Source of the DNA: Ideonella sp.
Lineage (GTDB): Bacteria; Pseudomonadota; Gammaproteobacteria; Burkholderiales; Burkholderiaceae_C
Assembly (NCBI RefSeq): GCF_016702655.1
Contig: NZ_JADJDO010000001.1
Span: forward strand, 372,001-436,000
Reading direction: 5' to 3'
Length of the DNA stretch: 64,000 bases
Shown here: in pieces, positions 37,250 through 44,988 of the stretch
How positions within the stretch are numbered: the first letter of the stretch is position 1
Layout of the letters: every line of letters starts with the position of its first letter
Position numbers and translations under genes: made by a program
Notes under the pieces: model-generated
Told to the model about the DNA's origin: nothing
Database searches by the model: none
Seen by the model: only the letters and a program-made list of their open reading frames with translations

Positions 37250-37709
37250 ATCCGGGTCTGCCAACCCGCATCGGCCCTGCCCCGAATGCGCAGCGCGGCG
37301 GCTCGTACCGAACCGCGATCAAGCGCATGCAACTCGACATCGGCCATGAACCGACGGTCACGAGCGGCAGGTATGGAGCATCCCATTGGCCCTGCCGATG
37401 GCCAACCCTCGGCGCCGTTGTTGCCAGTCTTCCCCGGCAGCAGGCCCTCGCTCCACTATCCAGCCTGCGGCTGCTTTCGCATAGCGCTCCCAACCCAAGC
37501 AATGAATCGGAGAGGCATCGTCAAGCCGAATGTCATCAATCCCGAGCACCCGGCATCCGCCGGCAATTGCCGCGGGCCGCAGGCGCCCATGCTGGACTTT
37601 TGTCTCGGTCTACAAATTCTCAGCACGCCGCTAATCTGGCATTAAGCCAAAGCGCCGAGCATCACGCTCCTGAACGAGGTCGCCGTCGGCGGCCGAACAA
37701 GGAGAGTGA
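37250..37709. other. Leader region upstream of the hemolysin-family/AMP-ligase operon
   Basis: No gene is supported in these 460 bases. From about 37590 the base composition becomes less GC-rich (TTTTGTCTCGGTCTACAAAT), as expected for a promoter region. The direct-repeat operator at 37631-37646 and the SD sequence AAGGAGAG at 37699-37706 lie here. Confidence 0.5.
37631..37646 (+). promoter_or_regulatory. Putative QseB/PmrA-type operator of the five-gene operon
   Basis: CTAATCTGGCATTAAG contains two direct half-sites, CTAAT and TTAAG, whose starts are 11 bp apart. QseB/PmrA-family regulators bind direct repeats close to CTTAA with this spacing. A comparable site lies upstream of the neighbouring two-component genes at 44696-44713. 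It ends 64 bp before the first start codon of the operon. Confidence 0.45.
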
Positions 37710-38342
37710 GTGTTGTCCCAATCCATGCCGGTCGTCGTGCCGCCTGATGCCATTGCCGCGCGAGCAACTCCCGCGGCGCGCCTGCGGCTGCACCCTGTCG
37801 GCTCGGTGCACCGTGCCGAGATTGAAGCCTTCATCGCTGCCGTGTATCGCGAGCGCTACGGTGCCCAACTGCGGCACTTCGCTCCGGTGCTCGTCAGCCT
37901 GCACGACGAGCCCGGCAACTGCGTGGCGGCGGCCGGTTACCGTGCCGCGGGCAGCGGGCCGCTATTCCTGGAGCGCTACCTTTCCGGTGCCGTGGAGTCG
38001 CTGCTGCCCATGCCCGCCGCCCGCCGGCCGCAGCGCCGGCGAATCGTCGAAGTCGGCCACCTTGCGGCGGTGCGTGCGGGCGAAGGACGCCGGCTGATCC
38101 TGCTGCTCGGCCCGCACCTGGCGGGCCAGGGCTTCGAATGGGTGGTCAGCACGCTGACGCAGGAGCTGCGCAACCTCTTCGTGCGCATGGGCGTGGCGCC
38201 GCTCGCCCTGGGCGTGGCCGACCCGACGGTGCTGGGCGACGATGCGGCGCAATGGGGCAGCTACTACGACCACCGGCCGCTGGTGCTGGCCGGCCGGCTC
38301 GATGCCGCGCTGCAGATGCTGGCGCGCCGGGGAGCGGCATGA
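37710..38342 (+). CDS. Thermostable hemolysin family protein (GNAT-like fold)
   Basis: The 210-residue protein matches the thermostable hemolysin family (T_hemolysin): LRLHPVGSVHRAEIEAFIAAVYRERYGA, FAPVLVSLHDEPGNCVAAAGYR, LFLERYLSG, IVEVGHLAA and WVVSTLTQELRNLF. Despite the name, the fold relates to N-acyltransferases, and homologues sit in biosynthetic operons, so an acyl-transfer role is likely. GTG at 37710 is supported by AAGGAGAG 4-11 bases upstream; TTG at 37713 is an alternative. It is the first gene of a five-gene operon and overlaps the ligase gene by ATGA. Confidence 0.85.
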   Translation: MLSQSMPVVVPPDAIAARATPAARLRLHPVGSVHRAEIEAFIAAVYRERYGAQLRHFAPVLVSLHDEPGNCVAAAGYRAAGSGPLFLERYLSGAVESLLPMPAARRPQRRRIVEVGHLAAVRAGEGRRLILLLGPHLAGQGFEWVVSTLTQELRNLFVRMGVAPLALGVADPTVLGDDAAQWGSYYDHRPLVLAGRLDAALQMLARRGAA

Positions 38343-39772
38343 GGCCGGCGCTGCACGACGGCCGGCGCGACTGGAGCGCCGCGCAGTTGGGCGAGGCCGT
38401 GGCTGCGGCCGGCCGGACGCTGGAGACTGCCGGCGCGCGCGTGCTGGCCACGGTGCTGGACAACGGCGCGGCCTTCGTCGCGCTGGACGAGGCGGCGCAG
38501 CAGCGTGGCATCGTGCATGTGCCGCTGCCGCAGTTCTTCAGCGCGGTGCAGATGCAGCATGCGCTGCAGGCCGCGGGCGTGGACACGCTGTTGGTGTCCG
38601 CACCGCTCGCGGCTGCCTGGCGGGGCTTCAGCTGGTGGCCGATGGAGGTGGCCGGCGAACCCTTGATGCATGCGCGGCTGCCGGCGGCCGAGGTGGCGAT
38701 GCCGGCGCACACCGCGAAGATCAGCTTCACCTCGGGCACCACCGGCGCACCCAAAGGCGTGTGCCTGAGCGCCGACGCAATGCAGCGCGTGGCGCAGGGG
38801 CTGATCGAGGCGATGGCGCCGCTGCACATCGAGCGCCACCTGAATGCCCTGCCCTTTGCCGTGCTGCTGGAAAACATCGCCGGCCTGATGGCGCCGCGCC
38901 TGCACGGTGCGACGGTCATCTCGCTGCCACTGCGGGAGCTGGGCCTGACGGGCTCGTCGAGCTTCGATGCGGCGCTGTTCCAGGCTGCGCTGCAGCACCA
39001 CCAGCCGCACAGCCTGATCCTGCTGCCGCAGATGTTGCGCGCCTGGTGCGGCCACCTGATGCGGACTGGCCAGCGCGCGCCGGCCTCGCTGAGGGTGGTG
39101 GCGGTGGGCGGCGCAGCCGTCGGCGAAGCGCTGATCCGCGCCGCGCAGGCGCTGGGCATCCCGGCCTGCGAGGGCTACGGCCTGTCCGAAGGCGCGTCGG
39201 TGCAGACGCTCAGCCTGCCCGGCGCCGAGCGCCCTGGCAGCGCCGGGCGGCCGTTGCCGCATGCGCGGCTGCGCATTGCCGACGACGGTGAGATCCTCAT
39301 CGCCGGCAGCTTGTTCAGCGGCTACCTCGGCGATGCCACTGCCGTGGGCGAGTGGTGGCCCAGCGGCGACCTCGGCCGCATCGACGAGGACGGCTACCTG
39401 CACGTCTCCGGCCGCAAGAAGAACCTGCTGATCACCGCGTTCGGCCGCAACGTCTCGCCCGAATGGGTGGAGACCGCGCTGCGCGGCCACCCGGCCGTGC
39501 TGCAGGCGGTGGTCTTCGGTGACGGCGAGCCGGCGCTGTCGGCCGTGCTCTGGCCAACGCGTGCCAATGCCGACGATGACGCGCTGCAGGCCGCCGTCGA
39601 TGCCGCCAATGCCACGCTGCCCGACTACGCCCGCGTGGCACGCTGGACACGTGGTCGCGCCGACTTCGACGCGCGCACCGGCCTGGCCACGGCCAACGGC
39701 CGGCCGCAGCGCAGCGCCATCCAACAACGCCATGCCGGCGCGCTCGGCCTGGCTCTCGAATCCACCCACTGA
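38339..39772 (+). CDS. AMP-dependent synthetase/ligase (acyl-CoA or acyl-AMP ligase-like)
   Basis: The 477-residue protein has ANL-superfamily motifs: the P-loop KISFTSGTTGAPKGVCLS (A3), EGYGLSEGA (A5), WPSGDLGRIDEDGYLHVSGRKKNLLI (A7-A8 with the hinge), and a reduced C-terminal domain. The family activates carboxylic acids as adenylates and usually passes them to CoA or a carrier. It is somewhat short (typical 500-550), with a compact N-terminus. No acyl carrier protein is encoded nearby. Neighbours suggest activation of a fatty or polyketide-like acid for the acyltransferase-like, diiron and SDR proteins. Confidence 0.88.
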   Translation: MRPALHDGRRDWSAAQLGEAVAAAGRTLETAGARVLATVLDNGAAFVALDEAAQQRGIVHVPLPQFFSAVQMQHALQAAGVDTLLVSAPLAAAWRGFSWWPMEVAGEPLMHARLPAAEVAMPAHTAKISFTSGTTGAPKGVCLSADAMQRVAQGLIEAMAPLHIERHLNALPFAVLLENIAGLMAPRLHGATVISLPLRELGLTGSSSFDAALFQAALQHHQPHSLILLPQMLRAWCGHLMRTGQRAPASLRVVAVGGAAVGEALIRAAQALGIPACEGYGLSEGASVQTLSLPGAERPGSAGRPLPHARLRIADDGEILIAGSLFSGYLGDATAVGEWWPSGDLGRIDEDGYLHVSGRKKNLLITAFGRNVSPEWVETALRGHPAVLQAVVFGDGEPALSAVLWPTRANADDDALQAAVDAANATLPDYARVARWTRGRADFDARTGLATANGRPQRSAIQQRHAGALGLALESTH

Positions 39773-39780
39773 ACCCAACC

Positions 39781-40452
39781 ATGAGCTTCCATCAAACATT
39801 GCTGCAACAAAGTGCCCAGGCGCGCCAGGGCCTGCTGGCCACGCCGATCATCCAGGGCTGCCTGCGCGGCGAAGTCTCACTGCCGAGCTACGTCACCTTC
39901 CTGCGCGAGGCCTACCACCATGTGCGCCACACCGTGCCGCTGCTGCAGGCGACAAAGTCCGCCTTGCCACCGCGGCATGCCTGGCTGCGCGGCCCACTGG
40001 ACGAGTACATCGAAGAGGAAGCCGGCCACGACGAGTGGATCCTCGACGACATCGCCGCCTGCGGCGCCGATGCCGAAACGGTGCGCCACGGCCCGCCGGG
40101 ACATGCCACCGAGGTGATGGTGGCCTATGCCTACGACACCATCGCGAGGCGCAACCCGCTGGGCTTCTTCGGCATGGTGCATGTGCTCGAAGGCACCAGC
40201 GTGTCGCTGGCGCTGATGGCGGCCGACGCCATCCAGGCGCCGCTGCAGCTGCCCGATGCGGCCTTCAGCTACCTGCGCTCGCACGGCATGCTCGACGTGG
40301 AGCACACCGCGCATTTCGCGCGTCTGATGGAGCGCATCGACGACCCGCGCGACCAGGCCGACATCGTCCATGCGGCGCGCGCCTTCTTCCGCCTGTATGG
40401 CGACGTCTTCCGCAGCCTGCCGTTGCCGCAGGCCGAGGCGGTGGCGGCATGA
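39781..40452 (+). CDS. Haem-oxygenase-like diiron (HDO/TenA-like) protein
   Basis: The 223-residue all-helical protein belongs to the TenA/haem-oxygenase-like fold (iron-containing redox enzyme group). Candidate metal ligands are YIEEEAGHDEWILDD (Glu and His in one helix), HVLEGTSVSLALMAAD, and MLDVEHTAHFARLM followed by an Asp-rich segment. This is the spacing of HDO enzymes such as UndA and SznF. It starts 8 bp after the ligase and overlaps the SDR gene by ATGA. An oxidative step on the ligase product (desaturation, hydroxylation or decarboxylation) is a reasonable inference; thiaminase activity is unlikely because no thiamine genes are near. Confidence 0.8.
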   Translation: MSFHQTLLQQSAQARQGLLATPIIQGCLRGEVSLPSYVTFLREAYHHVRHTVPLLQATKSALPPRHAWLRGPLDEYIEEEAGHDEWILDDIAACGADAETVRHGPPGHATEVMVAYAYDTIARRNPLGFFGMVHVLEGTSVSLALMAADAIQAPLQLPDAAFSYLRSHGMLDVEHTAHFARLMERIDDPRDQADIVHAARAFFRLYGDVFRSLPLPQAEAVAA

Positions 40453-41231
40453 AGGCGGCAGACGCCCGCGTGCTGCTCACCGGTGCCAACGGCGGCATCG
40501 GCCAGGCCATGGCGCGCGCGCTGCGCCAGGCCGGTGCACAAGTGATGGGCGTGGGGCGCGGCGTGGCCGGGCCTGCCGGCCTGGCCTGGCACCGCGCCGA
40601 CCTCAACGAGGCCTGCGCTACGGCAAGCGTGGCCCAGGCTGCGGCCGACTGGCGCGCCAATGTCGTGGTGCATGCCTCCGGCATGCCCGGCTTTGGCGCG
40701 CTGCAGTCGATCTCGCCGCTGCAGATGGAGCAGGTGCTGCAGGCCAACCTGCTGGCGCCGATGCGTCTGACACAGGCGTTGCTGCCACAGCTGCTGCGCC
40801 TGCCGCGAGCACAGGTGGTGTTCGTCGGTTCCGCTCTGGGCCGCATCGGCCTGCCCGGCTTCAGCGTGTACGGCGCCAGCAAGGCGGGGCTGCACGGCTT
40901 TGCCGAGGCCTTGCGTCGCGAACTGGCCGACACGTCCGTGCGCGTGCAGATCCTCGGCCCGCGCAGCACGCGCACCGGCTTCAACGGTGTCGCGGTCGAG
41001 GCCTACAACCAGGCCACCGGTACGGCCATGGACAGCCCCGAGATCGTCGCCGCCGCGCTGCTGGCGCTGATCGAGAGCGAGGCCGCCGAGACCTTCGTCG
41101 GCTTCCCCGAGCGCCTGGGCGTGCGGCTCAATGGCCTGCTCGGCGCACGCATGGACGGCAGCTTCGTCAAACACCGCCGCAGCCTGCAGGCCACCACGAT
41201 CCAACCCGCAACCCCCGGAACCACGACATGA
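40449..41231 (+). CDS. Short-chain dehydrogenase/reductase
   Basis: The 260-residue protein has the NAD(P) motif LLTGANGGIGQAMA, the NxG-like HASGMPG, the catalytic serine in VFVGSALGRIG and YGASK (catalytic Tyr/Lys), all in place. Classical SDRs interconvert ketones and alcohols. Together with the neighbouring ligase and HDO enzyme it probably tailors an acyl product. It overlaps both neighbours by four bases. Confidence 0.92.
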   Translation: MKAADARVLLTGANGGIGQAMARALRQAGAQVMGVGRGVAGPAGLAWHRADLNEACATASVAQAAADWRANVVVHASGMPGFGALQSISPLQMEQVLQANLLAPMRLTQALLPQLLRLPRAQVVFVGSALGRIGLPGFSVYGASKAGLHGFAEALRRELADTSVRVQILGPRSTRTGFNGVAVEAYNQATGTAMDSPEIVAAALLALIESEAAETFVGFPERLGVRLNGLLGARMDGSFVKHRRSLQATTIQPATPGTTT

Positions 41232-41854
41232 AGAAGATCCTGCTCACCCTGGCCCTGTGGCCGCTGGCCGTCTGGGCTGTCCCGGTGGACGATGCGGTCG
41301 CCGAACTGCAACGTGACTGGGATGTCATCCGCTACCAGACGCCAGCCGGCGAGCGCGAGAAGCGCTTCGAATCGCTCAGCGCCAAGGCCCGCAAGGTGGC
41401 CGAGGCCCACCCCGGGCGCAGCGAGCCGCTCATCTGGGAAGGCATCATCTTCAGTTCCTGGGCCGCGGAGAAGGGCGGCATCGGCGCGCTGAACCTCGTC
41501 AAGCAGGCCAAGTCCGACTACGAGCAGGCGATCCAGATCGACGCCAAGGCGCTCGACGGCTCGGCCTACAACAGCCTGGGCGTGCTGTACTACAAGGTGC
41601 CGGGCTGGCCGCTGGGCTTTGGCGACAAGGTCAAGGCCAGGGAGATGCTGCAAAAGGCACTGGCGCTCAACCCCAACGGCATCGACCCGAACTTCTTCTA
41701 CGCCGAATACCTGGTCGAGGCCAAGAAGGCCGATGAGGCCGTGCCCTACCTGGAAAGGGCGCTGCGGGCCCCGCCGCGGCCCGGCCGGCAGATTGCCGAT
41801 GCTGGACGGCGCGACGAGGTCCGCGCGCTGCTGGCGAAGATCAAGGCGGACTGA
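41228..41854 (+). CDS. Periplasmic TPR-repeat protein, last gene of the operon
   Basis: The 208-residue protein has a signal peptide (MKKILLTLALWPLAVWA) and helical repeats with a TPR signature (DGSAYNSLGVLYYKVPGWPLGFGDKVKAREMLQKALALNPNGIDPNFFYAEYLVEA spans two repeats). Family homologues carry the conserved WEGIIFSSWA segment. Function is unknown; it could organise or receive the product of the cytoplasmic enzymes at the envelope. Its start overlaps the SDR stop (ATGA), the fourth tight junction in this operon. Confidence 0.85.
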   Translation: MKKILLTLALWPLAVWAVPVDDAVAELQRDWDVIRYQTPAGEREKRFESLSAKARKVAEAHPGRSEPLIWEGIIFSSWAAEKGGIGALNLVKQAKSDYEQAIQIDAKALDGSAYNSLGVLYYKVPGWPLGFGDKVKAREMLQKALALNPNGIDPNFFYAEYLVEAKKADEAVPYLERALRAPPRPGRQIADAGRRDEVRALLAKIKAD

Positions 41855-41901
41855 ACACGAGCGGCGTCGGCAACGCCTCAGGTTTCCTTCGGCCGCAGGC
41901 G

Positions 41902-42240
41902 ATGCGGCTTCGCATGCTGCTGCCGGTGTGCATGGGCTTCACCTCGGCGGTGGGCATGGCACAGGACTGCGGGTGGTCGCGCATCGACCAAAGGGTCGAA
42001 ACCGATGACTCGGGCGCATGGAATCCGGATGTCTACCGGAGCATCGCCTCGGCATTCACGGTCGCACAGGTGGGTGCAGCGCTGTGGGAGGGCTCGGAGT
42101 CCCGCTTCGGGCGCACCCTGTGGCAGGGCGTGGATGCACAAGTCATTGCCAGTGTCACGGCGGCCATCGGCAAGCGCGTCTTCACCCGAGTGCGGCCGAT
42201 CGACACCAACAACCCATGCAGCCGAGCCGCGCGGAACGGC
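41902..42240 (+). pseudogene. N-terminal fragment of a PAP2-family phosphatase-like protein
   Basis: The frame from 41902 has a signal-like start, then AWNPDVYRSIASAFTVAQVG, ALWEGSESRFGRTLWQ and KRVFTRVRPIDTNNPC, as found in PAP2-superfamily membrane proteins immediately before the catalytic SGH motif. After NNPC (about 42223) the similarity stops and the frame turns into low-complexity translation. The active-site half is missing, so it is a relic joined to the next fragment. Confidence 0.65.
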
Positions 42241-42259
42241 GCGCGCTCCATTGCGCACG

Positions 42260-42610
42260 ATGCACCTGGGCGATGCGGCGCACGATCGCGGCATGCTCAA
42301 GGCCGGCCATTTGGCCAACCAGGAGGGCAAGATTTGCGACGACGCCATCGTGCGGTTGTTCGTCGATGGCCAGCCCGACCCGCAGCCGGTGGCCAACTCG
42401 ACCTGCTTCTCACCCATCACGTCCAGCACGGCATCGTGGCTGACCGCGATGTATCAGTTCGACCCATCCGATCGCATGATGAAGGTCACATCCAGCGGTG
42501 GCAAGACGATCGTCAATGATGCGCCGGCCACCGCCACGGAAGCGGCTGCTATCAACAGCGACAACTTCAAGGACATCGGCACCTGCCTCAAGACGCTGAT
42601 GGGCTACACG
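42260..42610 (+). pseudogene. fccB: C-terminal remnant of a flavocytochrome c sulfide dehydrogenase flavoprotein
   Basis: The fragment starts at GDAAHDRGMLKAGHLANQEG, continues KICDDAIVRLF and PVANSTCFSPITSSTASWL, and ends NSDNFKDIGTCLKTLM. This order (GDA FAD motif, KSGHMANQ-like, NSxCYS, SWL) is the C-terminal part of FccB/SoxF flavoproteins that oxidise sulfide. No N-terminal FAD domain or cytochrome partner is present. It is inverted in relation to the kinase gene that follows and is out of frame with the PAP2 fragment. Confidence 0.7.
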
Positions 42611-42630
42611 ACCGCTCGAGCGGCCAAACC

Positions 42631-43956
42631 TCATTCCCTGACGAGCTCCGCGACCACGCCTTGCCCATCGGCCCGCGCGCGATAGCGCAAGTTGAGCGCA
42701 TGCAGCGCCGCAATGCGCTGAACGATCGACACGCCCAGCCCACTGCCGCTTTCGGCCTGGCCATCGACGCGGCGAAAGCGCTGGCCCAATTGGGCCAGCA
42801 CGTCCGGCGGCAGCGCATCGCCGTCGTTCTCGATGGCCAGCCGATCGGCGCCAAAACGCATGCGCACGCTACTGCCCTCGGGCGCATAGCGCACTGCGTT
42901 GTCCAGCAGGTTTCGCAGCAGCACGGTCATCAGGTCGGGGTCGCCCTGCAGTGGCATCGGCGGCATGGCCGCAGCCGGCCATTCGCAATCGAGCTCGATG
43001 CGGCGGCGTTCGGCCAGCGGCAGCACGTCGCTGAAGACCTGTTCGACCAGCGGCGTCCACTGCAGCGCCTGGGCTGGTGGCAGGCGGTCGGTCGATTCCA
43101 GACGGGAAAGCGCCAGCATCTGCGTCACCAGCCGGTCCATGCGGTCCATGCCGGCGTCGAGCTGCGTCTCGGCGCGGCGGCGCTCGTCTTCACCGGTCGC
43201 GCGGCGCAGCACGTCCCACTGCGCGCGCAACACGGCCAGCGGCGTGCGCAACTCGTGGGCAGCGTCGGCGGTGAAGCGGCGCTCGTGTTCCAGTGTGGAC
43301 TCGATGCGCGTGAACAGCCCGTTCATGGCCACCAGCATCGGCTGCAGTTCCTGCGGCGCGTGGTCCACCGGCACCGGCCGCAGGTCGTCGGCACTGCGGC
43401 CCTGCAGCTCGGAGGTCAGCATGCGCACCGGCTGCAGCGCGCGCCGCACCGCCCAGGCTATGGCCAGCAGCAACACCGGCAGCACCAGCAGCCAGGGCAG
43501 AAGTTGGCTGCCTACCAGGTCCCGCACCAGTTCGTCGCGTTCGTCGCCATGCTGCCCCGCGGCCACCAGCCACTCGCCATCCTGTGATTGCAGGTAGTAC
43601 ACGCGCCAAGACTCGCCGCCAAGCGTCATATCGACGAAACCGGTGGCATCGGCGCGGCGCGGCAGCTGCACGCCTTCGCGGTCGACCAGCATCAGCTGGC
43701 CCTGGCGGTCCCACACGGCGATGGCCAGGTCGCGCAGATCGGCCTCGCCCGCCGACGGAGGCGTCGGCAGTATCTGGCCCGGCGCGGCCGCGGCCACCAG
43801 CGTGGCCTGGACCTGCAGCGCCAGGCGGATGATCTCGGTGTCGAAAAGCTCGTTCACCTCCTGCCGTGCGCGCTGCGCAGACACCAGCAGCGCCACCCCC
43901 CAGACCACCGGCGCACCAATCAGCAGGTACAGCAATAGCCGGCGTTGCAGGCTCAT
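42631..43956 (-). CDS. QseC-like sensor histidine kinase
   Basis: The 441-residue protein has two membrane helices (residues 7-26 LLLYLLIGAPVVWGVALLV and 153-170 LLPWLLVLPVLLLAIAWAV) around a periplasmic domain of about 125 residues. A HAMP linker, a HisKA domain with phospho-histidine in DAAHELRTPLAVLRAQ, and a HATPase (NLLDNAVRYAPEG, GLGVSIVQRIAALH) follow. This is the QseC/EnvZ-type plan. It overlaps its regulator by ATGA. The convergent FccB remnant lies at its end. Confidence 0.9.
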   Translation of the reverse strand: MSLQRRLLLYLLIGAPVVWGVALLVSAQRARQEVNELFDTEIIRLALQVQATLVAAAAPGQILPTPPSAGEADLRDLAIAVWDRQGQLMLVDREGVQLPRRADATGFVDMTLGGESWRVYYLQSQDGEWLVAAGQHGDERDELVRDLVGSQLLPWLLVLPVLLLAIAWAVRRALQPVRMLTSELQGRSADDLRPVPVDHAPQELQPMLVAMNGLFTRIESTLEHERRFTADAAHELRTPLAVLRAQWDVLRRATGEDERRRAETQLDAGMDRMDRLVTQMLALSRLESTDRLPPAQALQWTPLVEQVFSDVLPLAERRRIELDCEWPAAAMPPMPLQGDPDLMTVLLRNLLDNAVRYAPEGSSVRMRFGADRLAIENDGDALPPDVLAQLGQRFRRVDGQAESGSGLGVSIVQRIAALHALNLRYRARADGQGVVAELVRE

Positions 43957-44627
43957 GACAACGTTTCGGCGGCGCCGAGTGCGTAACCGACGCCACGCAC
44001 GGTGCGCACGATGCCCGGGTGGATCTTGCGCCGCAGGTGGTGCACGTAGACCTCCAGCGCATTGCTTTCGGGTTCGCCGCCGCTCCAGTCATAGAGCTTC
44101 TCCTGCAGCTGCGCGCGCGACAGCACGCGCTGCGGGTGCAGCAGCAGCAACTCCAGCAGCGCCAGTTCGCGCCCGGTCAGCTCCACGGGCTGGCCCTGCC
44201 ATTGCACCCGCTTGGCGGCAGGCTCGTAGCACAGAGCGCCATGGGTCCATACCGCCTGGGAGCGACCCGAGGCGCGGCGCAGCATTGCGCGCAGCCGTGC
44301 AGCCAGCTCGTCGATGGTGATGGGCTTGATCAGGTAGTCGTCGGCGCCGGCATCCAGGCCGGCGATGCGCTGCTCGACGCCGTCGCGCGCAGTCAGGATC
44401 AGCACCGGCAGCGTCTGGCCGCGCTGGCGCCAGCGGCGCAGCCAGGTCATGCCGTCGGTGCCGGGCAGGCCCAGGTCGAGCACCAGCGCGTCATAGGGCG
44501 CTCCGCCCAGCGCGGCGTCGGCCTGCGCGCCGTCGCGGAACCAGTCCACCGCGTGATCGAGCTGGCGCAGTCCCACCGCGAGCGCTTCGCCGAGTTGGGG
44601 GTCGTCTTCTAGGATCAGCAGGCGCAT
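43953..44627 (-). CDS. QseB/OmpR-family response regulator
   Basis: The 224-residue regulator has a receiver (MRLLILEDDPQLGEALAVGL, phospho-acceptor Asp51 in ALVLDLGLPG, Lys in DDYLIKPI) and a winged-helix OmpR domain (LTGRELALLELLLLHPQRVLSR, HHLRRKIHPGIVRTVRGVGYALG). The sequence is closest in style to QseB/TctD. The direct-repeat operator 69 bp upstream suggests autoregulation, and a similar site before the five-gene operon suggests that operon as a target. Confidence 0.92.
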   Translation of the reverse strand: MRLLILEDDPQLGEALAVGLRQLDHAVDWFRDGAQADAALGGAPYDALVLDLGLPGTDGMTWLRRWRQRGQTLPVLILTARDGVEQRIAGLDAGADDYLIKPITIDELAARLRAMLRRASGRSQAVWTHGALCYEPAAKRVQWQGQPVELTGRELALLELLLLHPQRVLSRAQLQEKLYDWSGGEPESNALEVYVHHLRRKIHPGIVRTVRGVGYALGAAETLS

Positions 44628-44695
44628 GAGGGTGGGAGACGAACGGGTGCCGATGGGCAGCCCAGGCCCCCGCGTGCTGCAGCATAGTGCCGTGA

Positions 44696-44713
44696 GCTTA
44701 GGCGCACCTTAAT
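44696..44713 (-). promoter_or_regulatory. Putative autoregulatory QseB-type operator
   Basis: Read on the minus strand, ATTAAGGTGCGCCTAAGC contains direct half-sites TTAAG and CTAAG 11 bp apart. A likely -10 box TATGCT lies about 10 bp downstream at about 44681-44686 with a poor -35, as expected for an activated promoter. The site precedes the response-regulator start by 69 bp, and the divergent membrane-protein gene starts about 280 bp away on the other side. Confidence 0.5.
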
Positions 44714-44988
44714 GCAGCCGAGCCTTGATAGCCGCTTCATCAAACTCGCCGCGCGAAACCTGTCATCCGAATTGATGGCGCGGTTCAACTGACATTCGCC
44801 GCCGCCTGTCGCAGCCATCACCGAGCACTCGTCAGCGGCAGCTTTCCGGGCATCTGAAGGGAACACGACTGGGGTCCGCGCCGACCGACGTGGGCGGCTT
44901 CGATCCCGGCCTTCGGGTCATCGGCCTCGTCAAGCGTCGCAGCCGCCCCAAGACGCGTTACTGTTGCCAACTTGCAGTTGTAGGCAGA

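Noticed and set aside
44281..44627. Possible relation of the QseB-like system to quorum or adrenaline sensing
   Set aside because: Similarity to QseBC is at family level only and the periplasmic sensor domain gives no ligand information.
42631..44627. Prophage or integrative element carrying the accessory island
   Set aside because: No integrase, attachment repeat, tRNA target or phage structural gene was found around 36.8-46.2 kb.
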